From Prevotella sp. (GTDB lineage: Bacteria > Bacteroidota > Bacteroidia > Bacteroidales > Bacteroidaceae), in contig JAGCZA010000009.1 of the NCBI GenBank assembly GCA_017960525.1, forward strand, positions 1 to 48,934: a stretch of DNA of 48,934 nt, read 5' to 3'. This document shows, in pieces, positions 17,248 through 26,746 of the stretch (positions are counted from its first letter, which is position 1; each line of letters begins with the position of its first letter). The translations under genes were made by a program, and so were the position numbers. The notes beneath the pieces were generated by a model. The model did not search any database and had not been told where the DNA came from. It saw only the letters and a program-made list of their open reading frames with translations.

Positions 17248-18225
17248 TCAGTCGCGGTAGAACCACGATAGAATGGAATTCACCCAACCGATGGAGCAAC
17301 GGAACCAACGGTAGGTGCTGGTGGGCTTTCCGCCAAAACGAAGGATAAACTCACGGTAGGCATTCTTGCGGAAAGGCAGTCCGACATCCATAAAGAAAAT
17401 GTGCTCCATACTTGTGCAGTGCGAGTCCTTGATGGCGTGCCAGACGGTAAGTACAGCCGGATGGAGCCAGGCGTATGTCTTACGGCGATAGGCGGCATAC
17501 CAAAGATAGGCCTGCCCCTGACTGTGAACCACCGCCGAACAGCCGATGATGTGCTCGCGGTAGCGTGTCAGATAGAGCCGCCCGTCCTCACACTCTCGCA
17601 GCCCTTGGAAGAACTCGGCAGCGGGAATGTAGCGCTTGGGCTTCAGCCAGTGATGATGGCGCAACAGGCGCATAAAGGACTGGAAATCGTCGTCGCTGGC
17701 CACCTCATCGGTCACTACGCCACGCTCGTAGGCCATATCAATCTGCCGTTGCAGATGGGGCGTGATACGCTCCTCCGGCGTGCGTGAATGCAGGGAATTG
17801 TGGATGCTCATCCAGCGCACAGGGAAGAACCCGTTTTCACGAAACTGCTTGTATCCCATCATCTTAGTCGAAAGATTGCTCACCTCAATGTAGAGCGTCC
17901 ACTGACCCAGACGCTCCGTCAGTTGGTGCATCATCATACCCAACAATTCTCCTTTCTGGCTCTCGTCGGCATAGCAGCCCTCACCCAAAACGCGACAATG
18001 GCGGTAGAGAAAAGGTGGCAGCCACGTGGAACGGTAGCGCAAGATGGCCAGCATCTGGGCACAAATGGTGCCGTCGGGCTGCTCCACGGTGAGCATATAG
18101 GGCTTATAGCGAGGGGTTTTGGCACACAACGCGAAAAACTGCGGGCTGTGGAAGAAGTTCTCCCGAAACAGCCCTGCGGGCAAATGCTGCTTGCTGGTAT
18201 AGATTTGGACGCGCAGTGTGTTCAT
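17248..18225 (-). CDS. GNAT/FemAB-like acyltransferase family protein
   Basis: The chosen start (MNTLRVQIYTSKQHLPAGLF) gives 325 residues and sits just downstream of a -7 box at 18232-18239; upstream in-frame ATGs run into the divergent nitroreductase gene and are rejected. The protein resembles the two-domain GNAT fold of FemAB-like proteins: an N-terminal half around YKPYMLTVEQPDGTICAQML and a C-terminal half with GCSAVVHSQGQAYLWYAAYR and a conserved end REFILRFGGKPTSTYRWFR. The family is common in Bacteroidota, and its acceptor is unknown. It might modify a cell-wall or lipid precursor, but nothing here proves that. Confidence 0.7.
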   Translation of the reverse strand: MNTLRVQIYTSKQHLPAGLFRENFFHSPQFFALCAKTPRYKPYMLTVEQPDGTICAQMLAILRYRSTWLPPFLYRHCRVLGEGCYADESQKGELLGMMMHQLTERLGQWTLYIEVSNLSTKMMGYKQFRENGFFPVRWMSIHNSLHSRTPEERITPHLQRQIDMAYERGVVTDEVASDDDFQSFMRLLRHHHWLKPKRYIPAAEFFQGLRECEDGRLYLTRYREHIIGCSAVVHSQGQAYLWYAAYRRKTYAWLHPAVLTVWHAIKDSHCTSMEHIFFMDVGLPFRKNAYREFILRFGGKPTSTYRWFRCSIGWVNSILSWFYRD

Positions 18226-18231
18226 CGAGGG

Positions 18232-18239
18232 CAAAAATA
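18232..18239 (-). promoter_or_regulatory. -7 box for the acyltransferase-like gene
   Basis: The minus strand reads TATTTTTGCC, fitting TAnnTTTG, only 7 bp before the ATG at 18225. The short leader is a weakness of this call. Confidence 0.45.
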
Positions 18240-18282
18240 CAAAATAATTCTTAAACGCAAACACATTTTGTGGATAATTTGC

Positions 18283-18290
18283 TAACTTTG
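18283..18290 (+). promoter_or_regulatory. -7 box for the nitroreductase operon
   Basis: TAACTTTGCAGG, 27 bp before the ATG at 18317. It forms a divergent pair with 18232-18239. Confidence 0.7.
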
Positions 18291-18316
18291 CAGGAAATTT
18301 TTTAATAATTAGCACA

Positions 18317-18853
18317 ATGGAAGACTTTAAGACACTGGTGCAGCAGCGACGCTCGCACCGCAAGTTTACCGCCGAAGAGATAGATGCCGACGATGTGCGG
18401 CTGATTATGAGGGCTGCGCTGATGGCACCCACCAGCAAAAGCCTAAGGGCGTGGCAGTTTGTATTGGTCGACGACAAGACCGACTTGGAAAAACTGGCCG
18501 ACGCCAAAGACCTGGGCGGACAGTTCCTAAAGGATGCGCCACTGGCCATCGTCGTACTGGGCGACCCTGTACAGAACGACTGCTGGGTGGAAGATGGGGC
18601 CATCGCCGCCATCTCTATGCAGTACCAGGCTGAAGACCTGGGGCTAGGCAGTTGCTGGGTGCAGATGAGAGGCCGGGGCCTTTCCGACGGCACAACCGCC
18701 GATACCGTCATCCGTGGCGTCCTTGACATACCCGACAATCTGTGCGTGCTCTGCGTCATCGCCGTGGGGCACAAGGCTGACGAGCGGAAGCCCCAAAACG
18801 AAGACAAACTGAAGTGGGAGAACGTGCACGCAGGCAAATATAACCAATTATAG
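18317..18853 (+). CDS. Nitroreductase family protein
   Basis: This 178-residue FMN-dependent oxidoreductase starts MEDFKTLVQQRRSHRKFTAE; the RRSHRKF segment near residue 11 is the usual FMN-phosphate contact. Next come APTSKSLRAWQFVLVDD (about 37-53) and a GSCWVQMRGR stretch (about 114-123). Nitroreductases pass electrons from NAD(P)H to quinones, flavins or nitroaromatics; the natural substrate is unknown. It opens a same-strand run continuing to 22030. A 20-bp gap separates it from the DUF2520 gene. Confidence 0.9.
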   Translation: MEDFKTLVQQRRSHRKFTAEEIDADDVRLIMRAALMAPTSKSLRAWQFVLVDDKTDLEKLADAKDLGGQFLKDAPLAIVVLGDPVQNDCWVEDGAIAAISMQYQAEDLGLGSCWVQMRGRGLSDGTTADTVIRGVLDIPDNLCVLCVIAVGHKADERKPQNEDKLKWENVHAGKYNQL

Positions 18854-18873
18854 AATAGATATTTAAGACAAAA

Positions 18874-19656
18874 ATGCAGCAGGAAACGTTTGGGATAGTA
18901 ATGGTGGGTGCAGGACGCCTGGCCACCAACCTTGCGCTGGCTCTTCACGAGAGCGGCCAAAGGGTGGTCGCCGTCTACAGCCGCACGATGGAGTCTGCCC
19001 AACGGCTGGCCGACAAGGTCGGCGCCTTGGCCACCAACGACATAGCCGCCCTGCCCACTTATGCCGACGCTTTCATCCTATCCGTCAAAGACGATGCCCT
19101 CCCCACGGTTATCGCCCAGTTGCGCCAAGGCAGAGAAGATTGCTGTTTCTTCCACACAGCCGGTTCGGTGCCGATGGCAGTCTTTGGGGAGCATCCCCTC
19201 CAAGGTGTCATCTATCCTATGCAGACGTTCTCGCTGGATAAGCGGGTGGATTTTTCCCAAATCCACATTTTCATAGAGGGAAACACTCCGCAGACGCTCC
19301 AACTGGCACGCCAATTGGCACAGACGGTAAGCCCACACATACACGAAATGACTTCTGAACAGCGACGAAAACTGCACTTGGCTGCCGTCTTCGGCTGCAA
19401 CTTCGCCAATCACTGCTACACCCTGTCCGCCCACATCCTGGAGCGCGAAGGATTGCCTTTCGACGTGATGCTGCCCCTCATCGACGAAACTACGGCAAAG
19501 GTGCACACCATACACCCACGCGACGCACAGACAGGGCCAGCCGTGCGATTCGACGAGAGTGTGATGGGGGCGCAGAAAGAGATGCTCAACGACGAGCCGC
19601 TGCTGCAACAAATCTATTCGCTTATGAGCGAGAGCATACACCTGACCAAACTATGA
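18874..19656 (+). CDS. Rossmann-like and DUF2520 domain protein
   Basis: The 260-residue protein has an N-terminal Rossmann fold with the dinucleotide motif [16 protein letters not shown] (about 9-24) and a helical C-terminal DUF2520 domain beginning near residue 130. The architecture resembles ketopantoate or pyrroline-5-carboxylate reductases, but the family has no firmly known substrate. It overlaps the kdsC-like gene by 4 bp (ATGA), indicating translational coupling. Confidence 0.88.
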   Translation: MQQETFGIVMVGAGRLATNLALALHESGQRVVAVYSRTMESAQRLADKVGALATNDIAALPTYADAFILSVKDDALPTVIAQLRQGREDCCFFHTAGSVPMAVFGEHPLQGVIYPMQTFSLDKRVDFSQIHIFIEGNTPQTLQLARQLAQTVSPHIHEMTSEQRRKLHLAAVFGCNFANHCYTLSAHILEREGLPFDVMLPLIDETTAKVHTIHPRDAQTGPAVRFDESVMGAQKEMLNDEPLLQQIYSLMSESIHLTKL

Positions 19657-20171
19657 TAAACTACGACCTTCGGAAAATACGCGCCATCGTCTTCGATGTG
19701 GACGGCGTGCTCAGCCAGCAAACTATCACGCTGCCCCCCGACGGCGTGCCTCAGCGCACGGTGAACATCAAGGACGGCTATGCCATACAGTTAGCCCTGA
19801 AACTGGGCCTCAGACTGGCCATCATCACCGGCGCCAACGTCGAGGCCATACGCAAACGCTACGAAGCACTCGGTATGACCGACATTTATATGGGTTGTGC
19901 CGTGAAGATAAACACTTACGAGCAGTTTCTCAGCAAATACCAGTTCACCGATGATGAGGTGATGTATATGGGCGACGACGTGCCCGACCTGGAGGTAATG
20001 CGGCGCGTGGGATGTCCTGTCTGCCCCAAGGATGCCTGTGTGGAGGTGCAGGAGGCCGCCGTCTACATCAGCCATCTGGATGGTGGCCAAGGTTGCGCTC
20101 GCGACGTCATCGAGCAAACGCTCCGCGCTCAAGGTCTATGGAAGATGGATGCCACCGCCTTCGGTTGGTAG
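19653..20171 (+). CDS. KdsC-like HAD phosphatase (KDO-8-phosphate phosphatase)
   Basis: The 172-residue HAD-family protein has motif I FDVDGVLS (about residues 13-20), motif II in [12 protein letters not shown] and motif [15 protein letters not shown] near 109. It lacks a cap domain, as in KdsC, which removes phosphate from 3-deoxy-D-manno-octulosonate 8-phosphate during lipopolysaccharide core synthesis and works as a tetramer. The length agrees with the family. Relatives acting on other 8- or 9-phosphosugars cannot be excluded. It lies between the DUF2520 gene and maf, an order I associate with Bacteroidota. Confidence 0.85.
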   Translation: MINYDLRKIRAIVFDVDGVLSQQTITLPPDGVPQRTVNIKDGYAIQLALKLGLRLAIITGANVEAIRKRYEALGMTDIYMGCAVKINTYEQFLSKYQFTDDEVMYMGDDVPDLEVMRRVGCPVCPKDACVEVQEAAVYISHLDGGQGCARDVIEQTLRAQGLWKMDATAFGW

Positions 20172-20192
20172 AATGATAATGAATCGTGAACT

Positions 20193-20780
20193 ATGAAGCA
20201 ATACCGTATCGTTTTAGCAAGCAACTCTCCACGCCGCCGCCAATTGATGGGCGGCCTCGACATTCCCTTTGAGGTAAGAGTTCTTCCAGACATTGAAGAG
20301 AATTATCCAAAAGGATTGTCTGTCAACCAAATACCAGAATACATAGCAACCGAGAAGGCCGAGGCTTACAGGGCACAAATGGCCGGCGACGAACTGATTA
20401 TCACAGCCGATACGGTCGTTATTCTGGGACAGGAGGTGCTCGGCAAACCTTCTGACTCCGACGACGCTTGCAGGATGCTCAGGGAGTTGAGCGGGCGCAC
20501 CCATCAGGTCATTACGGGCGTCTGCCTGACAACCAAAGAGCGGCAGAAAAGTTTCTCCGTCACCACTGATGTCACCTTCGGCCCCCTCACCGAAGAGGAA
20601 ATCACGCACTACGTGAAGAAATACCAGCCTTTCGACAAGGCCGGTGCCTACGGCATTCAGGAATGGATCGGCTACATTGGAGTGACGGGGCTGAAAGGCA
20701 GTTATTACAACGTGATGGGCCTGCCCATCCAACGCATTTATACTGAACTGAAGGCGTTTTCCGATTCTTCTGACGAATGA
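20193..20780 (+). CDS. maf: Maf-family nucleoside triphosphate pyrophosphatase
   Basis: The 195-residue protein starts MKQYRIVLASNSPRRRQLM; the ASNSPRR motif is diagnostic. ITADTVVILGQEVLGKP (about 70-86) carries the catalytic Asp, and DKAGAYGIQEW lies near 150. Maf proteins hydrolyse modified or canonical dTTP/UTP/CTP-type nucleotides to monophosphates, a house-cleaning role. The residues that separate the YhdE from the YceF subtype suggest the dTTP/UTP type, but this is uncertain. It overlaps the T9SS plug gene by 4 bp. Confidence 0.93.
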   Translation: MKQYRIVLASNSPRRRQLMGGLDIPFEVRVLPDIEENYPKGLSVNQIPEYIATEKAEAYRAQMAGDELIITADTVVILGQEVLGKPSDSDDACRMLRELSGRTHQVITGVCLTTKERQKSFSVTTDVTFGPLTEEEITHYVKKYQPFDKAGAYGIQEWIGYIGVTGLKGSYYNVMGLPIQRIYTELKAFSDSSDE

Positions 20781-22030
20781 TGAAGACCTTGATACGAATG
20801 GCTTTATCCGCCATAACAGCCGCAATGCCCTTCGCCGCTACGGCGTGGCACAGCGTGAAAGTGCCCAACGTGAAGGGGCTGCAAGTGGTGTTCAACGACG
20901 ACTTTGAGGCCCTGCCCGTGCTCAAATTGGGCAGTAACGATGTCCTGCACATCGGCTTCGACGAGATGTCGCACAACTACCACCGCTTCACCTACACGCT
21001 GGAGCCGTGCAACCCCGACTGGACCCCGGTGGAAGGACTCTTCGAGAGCGACTGGCTGGCGGGCATCAACGGACTGCCCATCGACGACTACGAAAACTCC
21101 ATCAACACCGCCATACTCTACAACCACTACGAACTGACCTTCCCAAACCGTGACTGCCAGCCAAAGATGAGCGGAAACTACCGCCTGCACATCATCGATG
21201 AAGACAACGACGAAGAGGCCATCGTCATAGAGTTAAGGGTTGTAGAGCCGGTTATGAACGTGGGGCTGAGTTCCACCGCCAACACCGACATCGCGCTGAA
21301 CACCAGATACCAGCAGGTGAATATGACCGTCAACTTCAACAGCGTGCGAGTTACCAGACCAGATGAACAGATTCAGACTTTCGTCCTGCAGAACGGACGT
21401 GAGGACAATATGAAAGTGAACGTCCGTCCCACCCACATCACGCCTATGCAGTTGAGATGGGAACACCAGCGGGAACTCATCTTCGATGCCGGCAACGAAT
21501 ACCACAAGTTTGAAGTACTCGACCCCAGCCACACCACGATGGGACTGGCATCGACATCGTGGGACGAGCAGACGCGCTCCTGGCACGCTACGCCATTCCC
21601 CTGCGAGGAACGCCGCAACTATTCCTACGACGAGGATGCCAATGGCGCCTACCTCCAGCGAAACAGCGACAACTACGACATCAACCGCACGGCTGAATAT
21701 GTCTATGTGCATTACCAACTGCTCAATGCGCCACACTACGACAACGCCAATGTCATTGTGACGGGACGATGGGCCAACGAGGAATGTACTCCCTACGCTA
21801 TGGATTACGACGAGGAAAACCGGTCCTATTCGCTCACCATTTTGCAGAAACTGGGTTACTACAACTATATGCTGCTATTGGCCGATGCCGACGGCACCAC
21901 GCATCCGCTGCCCGAAGAAGGTTCTTTCTTCCAGACCGAAAACCGCTACCAGGCATTTGTCTACTACAAGGGAACAGGGGAACGGACCTGGCGTCTGCTC
22001 GGCTTTCAAGAAATAAAACACATACCCTGA
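20777..22030 (+). CDS. Type IX secretion system plug protein (DUF5103)
   Basis: The 417-residue protein has a signal peptide (MMKTLIRMALSAITAAMPFA, cleavage near ATAW). It then has beta-rich domains: the N-terminal part compares with YTLEPCNPDWTPVEGLFESD and NYRLHIIDEDND, and the C-terminal part ends with FFQTENRYQAFVYYKGTGER. This matches DUF5103, which was recognised as the plug that closes the SprA translocon of the type IX secretion system when PorV is absent. The gene is commonly separate from the por core genes in Bacteroidota. It is the last gene of its run; a palindrome array begins 38 bp after its stop. Confidence 0.85.
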   Translation: MMKTLIRMALSAITAAMPFAATAWHSVKVPNVKGLQVVFNDDFEALPVLKLGSNDVLHIGFDEMSHNYHRFTYTLEPCNPDWTPVEGLFESDWLAGINGLPIDDYENSINTAILYNHYELTFPNRDCQPKMSGNYRLHIIDEDNDEEAIVIELRVVEPVMNVGLSSTANTDIALNTRYQQVNMTVNFNSVRVTRPDEQIQTFVLQNGREDNMKVNVRPTHITPMQLRWEHQRELIFDAGNEYHKFEVLDPSHTTMGLASTSWDEQTRSWHATPFPCEERRNYSYDEDANGAYLQRNSDNYDINRTAEYVYVHYQLLNAPHYDNANVIVTGRWANEECTPYAMDYDEENRSYSLTILQKLGYYNYMLLLADADGTTHPLPEEGSFFQTENRYQAFVYYKGTGERTWRLLGFQEIKHIP

Positions 22031-22067
22031 TAGCGGACCTTTGCACCCCCTCTCTGACACAGCCAGA

Positions 22068-22152
22068 AATTTGGTTCGTCCTAACTATGAGTTTGGTTCG
22101 TCCTAACTGGTAGTTTGGTTCGTCCAAACTATAGGTTTGGTTCGTCCAAATT
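22068..22152 (+). repeat. 19-bp palindrome array, cluster B (4 copies, 22-bp period)
   Basis: Copies start at exactly 22068, 22090, 22112 and 22134, with spacers ATG, GGT and ATA. All contain TTTGGTTCGTCC. The first two end CCTAACT, which breaks the stem but keeps the AACT end; the third is the exact consensus; the fourth is GGTTTGG...CAAATT. The array lies between the T9SS plug stop and the valS promoter. Confidence 0.93.
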
Positions 22153-22248
22153 TTGGGCATAGTCTCTTCATTTGGTCAAAAGTGTGTATTTAACACCGCT
22201 TAACGCATAAAGAAGCGGCATTTTTTTTCACGTTTCAGATTTTCTTCG

Positions 22249-22256
22249 TACCTTTG
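22249..22256 (+). promoter_or_regulatory. -7 box for valS
   Basis: TACCTTTGCACC, 32 bp before the valS ATG. The gap also holds a partial relative, ACCTTTGCACC at 22038-22048, that lacks the leading T. Confidence 0.75.
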
Positions 22257-22288
22257 CACCCCGAAAGAGAAAGCATTTATAAACAGGT

Positions 22289-25000
22289 ATGGAAATAGCA
22301 AGCAAATACGACCCTCGCGAAGTTGAGGGTAAGTGGTATCAGTATTGGCTGGATAACAAACTTTTCAGTTCGAAGCCAGATGATCGTGAACCTTATACAA
22401 TCGTCATTCCCCCGCCCAACGTGACGGGCGTGCTCCACATGGGGCACATGCTCAACAACACCATTCAGGACATCCTTATCCGCCGTGCTCGTATGGAGGG
22501 CAAGAACGCCTGCTGGGTGCCAGGCACCGACCACGCCTCGATAGCCACCGAGGCCAAAGTGGTGAAGAAACTGGCCGAACAGGGCGTCAAGAAGCGTGAC
22601 CTCACCCGCGACGAGTTTCTGAAGCACGCCTGGGACTGGACCGACGAACACGGCGGCATCATCCTGAAGCAGTTGCGCCGCCTCGGTGCCTCGTGCGACT
22701 GGGATCGCACCGCCTTCACGATGGACCCTGTGCGCTCTGAGAGCGTCATCAAGGTTTTTGTCGACCTTTACCGCAAGGGCTATATCTATCGCGGCCTCCG
22801 TATGGTGAACTGGGACCCGAAGGCTCTTACCGCCCTCTCAACCGAGGAAGTGGTCTACAAGGAGGAACAGAGCCATCTCTTCCACCTGAAGTACTACGTT
22901 GACGGCCTCAATGCCCTTGACAACGAAGATGCTTTGAAGGCAGAAGGTAACGTTATCCATAAGGATGCTAAAGGCTACTACGCCGTTGTGGCTACCACAC
23001 GTCCTGAGACCATTATGGGCGATACCGCTATGTGTATCAACCCCAAAGACCCCAAGAACCAGTGGCTGAAGGGCCGCAAAGTTATCGTGCCTCTGGTAAA
23101 CCGCGTCATCCCCGTCATCGAGGACCGTTACGTGGACATCGAGTTCGGAACGGGCTGTCTGAAGGTGACACCCGCCCACGACACCAACGACTATATGCTG
23201 GGCAAGACGCATAACCTGGAGACCATCGACATCTTCAATCCTGACGGCACCATTTCCGAACAATCGCCCATCTATGTCGGAATGGACCGTATGGACTGCC
23301 GCAAGCAGATTGTCAAGGACTTGCAGGCCGCTGGGCTGATGGAGAAGATTGAGGACTACACCAACAAAGTGGGCTACTCGGAGCGAAACCCCGACACACC
23401 CATCGAGCCGCGTCTCTCCTTACAGTGGTTCCTCAAGATGGAACATTTCGCACAGATTGCCCTGAAACCCGTGATGGAGGGTGAGATGCACTTCTACCCC
23501 CAGAAGTATGTCAATACCTATAAGAACTGGCTGGAGAACATCCAAGACTGGTGCATCAGCCGCCAGTTGTGGTGGGGTCACCGCATCCCTGCCTATTACT
23601 ACGACGAAGAGAAGTTCGTCGTTGCTGAGACGGCCGAGGAGGCACTTGAACTGGCACGCAAAGAGAGCGGCAACAACAACCTAAGTCTAAACGACTTACG
23701 CCAAGATGAGGACGCACTCGACACTTGGTTCTCATCGTGGCTTTGGCCCGTCAGCCTCTTCGACGGCATCCGCAATCCCGGTAACAAGGAAATCAGTTAC
23801 TACTACCCCACCAGCGACTTGGTGACCGCCCCCGACATCATCTTCTTCTGGGTGGCCCGTATGATTATGGCTGGCGAGGAGTATATGGGCACGTTCCCCT
23901 TCAAGAACGTCTATTTCACTGGCATTGTGCGCGACAAACTGGGCCGCAAGATGTCGAAGAGCCTGGGCAACAGCCCCGATCCCATTGAACTGATTGAGAA
24001 ATTCGGTGCCGACGGCGTGCGTATGGGTATGATGCTAAGTGCCCCTGCCGGCAACGACATCCTCTTCGACGAAGCCCTCTGCGAGCAAGGCCGTAACTTC
24101 AACAACAAAATCTGGAACGCCTTCCGCCTGGTCAAGGGCTGGCAGGTTGGTTCCGAAGGCTGCGAAAGTAGCGCAGCAAACAAGACGGCCATCGCCTGGA
24201 TGGACGCCAAACTGAAGCAGGCCGATGCTGAACTGAAAGACCACTTCTCGAAATACCGCATCAGCGACGCTTTGATGACCGTCTACAAACTGTTCTGGGA
24301 CGAGTTCTCGCAATGGTATCTGGAGATGGTGAAGCCCGCCTACATCGACGGCAAGCAACAGCCACTCGACCGTGAGACTTACGACGCCACGCTGCGTTTC
24401 TTCGAGATACTGCTGAAGATGCTCCACCCCTTTATGCCATTCATCACCGAAGAGTTGTGGCAGGCCCTCTACGACCGCAAGCCAGGCGAGAGCATTATGC
24501 GTGACCAACTGGTGCTGGGCAAACTGACCACCGAAGACGAGCAACTCATTGCCGACATCGAACAGGTGAAACTGGTAGTGGGCGGTGTGCGAACCGTACG
24601 TAGCCAGAAGAACATCGCACCGAAAGAACGTCTTCAACTCCAGATGGTTAGCCAGAATAGGTTCGAGCGTTACAACGACATCATTATGAAGATGGCCGGC
24701 CTCTCCGCCATCACCGTTGTGGAGCAGAAGGATGCCACCGCCAGTGCCTTTATGGTGGGCACCGACGAACTGGCCGTGCCCCTGGGCGACCTCATCGACG
24801 TGAAGGCCGAGATTGAGAAAATGGAGGCCCAACTGAAGCACCTCGAAGGTTTCCTGATGGGTGTGCAGAAGAAACTCTCTAACGAGCGTTTCGTGGCCAA
24901 TGCCCCTGAGGCCGTCGTGGCCTTGGAGCGCAAGAAGCAGAGCGATGCTGAGGAGAAAATCGCCTCACTAAAGGAATCTCTTGCTGCACTAAAAAAATAA
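22289..25000 (+). CDS. valS: Valyl-tRNA synthetase
   Basis: The 903-residue class Ia enzyme charges tRNA-Val. The HIGH motif appears as [13 protein letters not shown] (about residues 41-53), the editing (CP1) domain includes [13 protein letters not shown], the tryptophan-rich [14 protein letters not shown] lies near 420, and the KMSKS loop is [12 protein letters not shown] at about 554. A C-terminal coiled-coil arm (from about 830) is typical of ValRS. A 19-bp palindrome (24159-24177) lies in the anticodon-binding region. It is 6 bp upstream of the transporter gene and probably cotranscribed. Confidence 0.98.
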   Translation: MEIASKYDPREVEGKWYQYWLDNKLFSSKPDDREPYTIVIPPPNVTGVLHMGHMLNNTIQDILIRRARMEGKNACWVPGTDHASIATEAKVVKKLAEQGVKKRDLTRDEFLKHAWDWTDEHGGIILKQLRRLGASCDWDRTAFTMDPVRSESVIKVFVDLYRKGYIYRGLRMVNWDPKALTALSTEEVVYKEEQSHLFHLKYYVDGLNALDNEDALKAEGNVIHKDAKGYYAVVATTRPETIMGDTAMCINPKDPKNQWLKGRKVIVPLVNRVIPVIEDRYVDIEFGTGCLKVTPAHDTNDYMLGKTHNLETIDIFNPDGTISEQSPIYVGMDRMDCRKQIVKDLQAAGLMEKIEDYTNKVGYSERNPDTPIEPRLSLQWFLKMEHFAQIALKPVMEGEMHFYPQKYVNTYKNWLENIQDWCISRQLWWGHRIPAYYYDEEKFVVAETAEEALELARKESGNNNLSLNDLRQDEDALDTWFSSWLWPVSLFDGIRNPGNKEISYYYPTSDLVTAPDIIFFWVARMIMAGEEYMGTFPFKNVYFTGIVRDKLGRKMSKSLGNSPDPIELIEKFGADGVRMGMMLSAPAGNDILFDEALCEQGRNFNNKIWNAFRLVKGWQVGSEGCESSAANKTAIAWMDAKLKQADAELKDHFSKYRISDALMTVYKLFWDEFSQWYLEMVKPAYIDGKQQPLDRETYDATLRFFEILLKMLHPFMPFITEELWQALYDRKPGESIMRDQLVLGKLTTEDEQLIADIEQVKLVVGGVRTVRSQKNIAPKERLQLQMVSQNRFERYNDIIMKMAGLSAITVVEQKDATASAFMVGTDELAVPLGDLIDVKAEIEKMEAQLKHLEGFLMGVQKKLSNERFVANAPEAVVALERKKQSDAEEKIASLKESLAALKK
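24159..24177 (+). repeat. Intragenic palindrome within valS
   Basis: GCTGCG-AAAGTAG-CGCAGC has 6-bp arms and a 7-nt loop, read as Gly-Cys-Glu-Ser-Ser-Ala-Ala. It matches the apgM element (15888-15904) at 16 of 17 positions and is in the same reading frame. Confidence 0.75.
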
Positions 25001-25006
25001 AGGACA

Positions 25007-26707
25007 ATGGAATCCTTCCAATGGCTTTCAAGCCTCTTCACCAATACCTCGTCGGTGGCACACATAGCGTTACTCTACGCTATTGTGATTGCCGTCGGCG
25101 TTTATTTGGGTAAGATTAAGGTGCTGGGCATTTCGCTTGGCGTCACTTTCGTGCTCTTTACAGGCATCATTGCCGGTCACATCTTCCATTACTATGGTAT
25201 GGAGGCCGCACCGACCGACATCCTGACATTCATTCAGGACTTTGGTCTCATCCTCTTTGTCTTTATGATTGGACTTCAAGTGGGGCCTGGTTTCTTCGAG
25301 AGTTTCGGAAAGGCCGGCGTGAAACTGAACGGACTGGCTGCTGTGGCTATCCTGCTCAACATCCTCGTGATGTTCGCCTGCTACTACATTTTCTTCGACA
25401 CCAACAACCCCTCGACGCTGCCTATGATGGTGGGCACGCTCTACGGTGCCGTGACAAACACCCCCGGTCTTGGTGCTGCCAACGAGGCGTTGGTGTCGGT
25501 CTTTGGTGCCAACGCCCCACAGATTGCTTCGGCCTACGCCTGCGCCTATCCGCTTGGTGTGCTGGGCATCATCGGCGCCATCGTCCTGACACGCTACATC
25601 TGCAAGATTAAACTGGAGAAGGAAGAGAAGCGGCTGGCCGCTATGGAGGAAACCAGCGCCAACAAAAAGCCTTTCAAGATGCACTTGGAGGTAACTAACA
25701 AGTATTTGGAAGGCAAGACATTGCTACAGGTGCACAATTTCCTGAACCGCGACTTCGTGGTGTCGCGCTTGGTACACGCCGGTGAATTGTGCATCCCCAA
25801 CCGCGATACCGTGTTCCACGTGGGCGACCAGATGCTCATTGTCTGTGCCGAGGCTGACCACGAGGCCATTATGGCCTTCATCGGCCCAATGATTGACATT
25901 GACTTCCAGCAGCAAGACCAGCCGCTCGTTTCGAAGCGCATCCTCATCACCAACCCCGAAATCAACGGCAAATCGATGGCCTCAATGCACTTCTCCAGCG
26001 TTTACGGTGTGAACGTCACCCGTCTCACCCGTCACGGCATCGACCTTTTCGCCTCAGCCGGTCTGCCCCTGCAAGTGGGTGACAAAATTATGGTTGTGGG
26101 ACCTGAGGACGCCGTCGACCGCGTGGCCACAAAGATGGGCAATAGCGTGAAGCGACTCAATGCGCCCAACATCGCCACCATCTTCGTCGGCATCTTCCTC
26201 GGTATCATCTTTGGTTCACTACCCTTCATTCCGGGTATGCCTTTGATGAAACTCGGCATTGCTGGCGGCCCGCTCATCGTGGCCATCCTCATTGGACGCT
26301 ATGGTTATAAGATAAGGCTCGTGACCTACACCACCACCTCAGCCAATATGATGCTACGCGAGATAGGACTTGTACTTTTCCTCGCCTCGGTGGGTATCAA
26401 GGCCGGTGCAGGCTTCTTTGAGACCGTAATGGAGGGCGACGGACTGCTCTATGTGCTGACGGGCTTCCTTATCACCGTAATACCTATATTGATTATCGGA
26501 CCCATCGCCCGATGGAAGTTCAAGTTCAACTACTTCACCATCGCCGGAATGTTGGCCGGCACCTATACCGACCCGCCCGCCCTGGCCTACTCGAACAGCA
26601 TCTGCTCCCGCGAGGCGCCTGCACTTGGCTACTCCACGGTCTACCCCCTCTCGATGTTTCTTCGCATACTGACCGCACAACTTATCGTGCTCTTCTTCTG
26701 TGGATAA
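25007..26707 (+). CDS. AspT/YidE-family putative transporter with two TrkA-C domains
   Basis: The 566-residue membrane protein has about five hydrophobic helices at the N-terminus (about 15-200), two cytosolic TrkA-C-like domains in the middle (about 222-380; [16 protein letters not shown] is one start) and a second set of helices from about 385. This duplicated layout is that of the aspartate:alanine exchanger family (AspT, YidE, YbjL). AspT exchanges aspartate for its decarboxylation product. The substrate here is unknown. It is placed between valS and the decarboxylase subunit genes, which invites a link to dicarboxylate decarboxylation. Confidence 0.88.
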   Translation: MESFQWLSSLFTNTSSVAHIALLYAIVIAVGVYLGKIKVLGISLGVTFVLFTGIIAGHIFHYYGMEAAPTDILTFIQDFGLILFVFMIGLQVGPGFFESFGKAGVKLNGLAAVAILLNILVMFACYYIFFDTNNPSTLPMMVGTLYGAVTNTPGLGAANEALVSVFGANAPQIASAYACAYPLGVLGIIGAIVLTRYICKIKLEKEEKRLAAMEETSANKKPFKMHLEVTNKYLEGKTLLQVHNFLNRDFVVSRLVHAGELCIPNRDTVFHVGDQMLIVCAEADHEAIMAFIGPMIDIDFQQQDQPLVSKRILITNPEINGKSMASMHFSSVYGVNVTRLTRHGIDLFASAGLPLQVGDKIMVVGPEDAVDRVATKMGNSVKRLNAPNIATIFVGIFLGIIFGSLPFIPGMPLMKLGIAGGPLIVAILIGRYGYKIRLVTYTTTSANMMLREIGLVLFLASVGIKAGAGFFETVMEGDGLLYVLTGFLITVIPILIIGPIARWKFKFNYFTIAGMLAGTYTDPPALAYSNSICSREAPALGYSTVYPLSMFLRILTAQLIVLFFCG

Positions 26708-26746
26708 ACCTTCTATAAAAACTAAATAATACACGTAATTAAAACA

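Noticed and set aside
17248-19002. Minus-strand extension of the acyltransferase-like gene to 19002
   Set aside because: The extra 260 codons are antisense to the nitroreductase gene and cross both divergent promoters.
22068-22152. Palindrome arrays as a CRISPR array
   Set aside because: Spacers are only 3 bp, repeats are 19 bp, the arrays are short and dispersed, and no cas genes are present.
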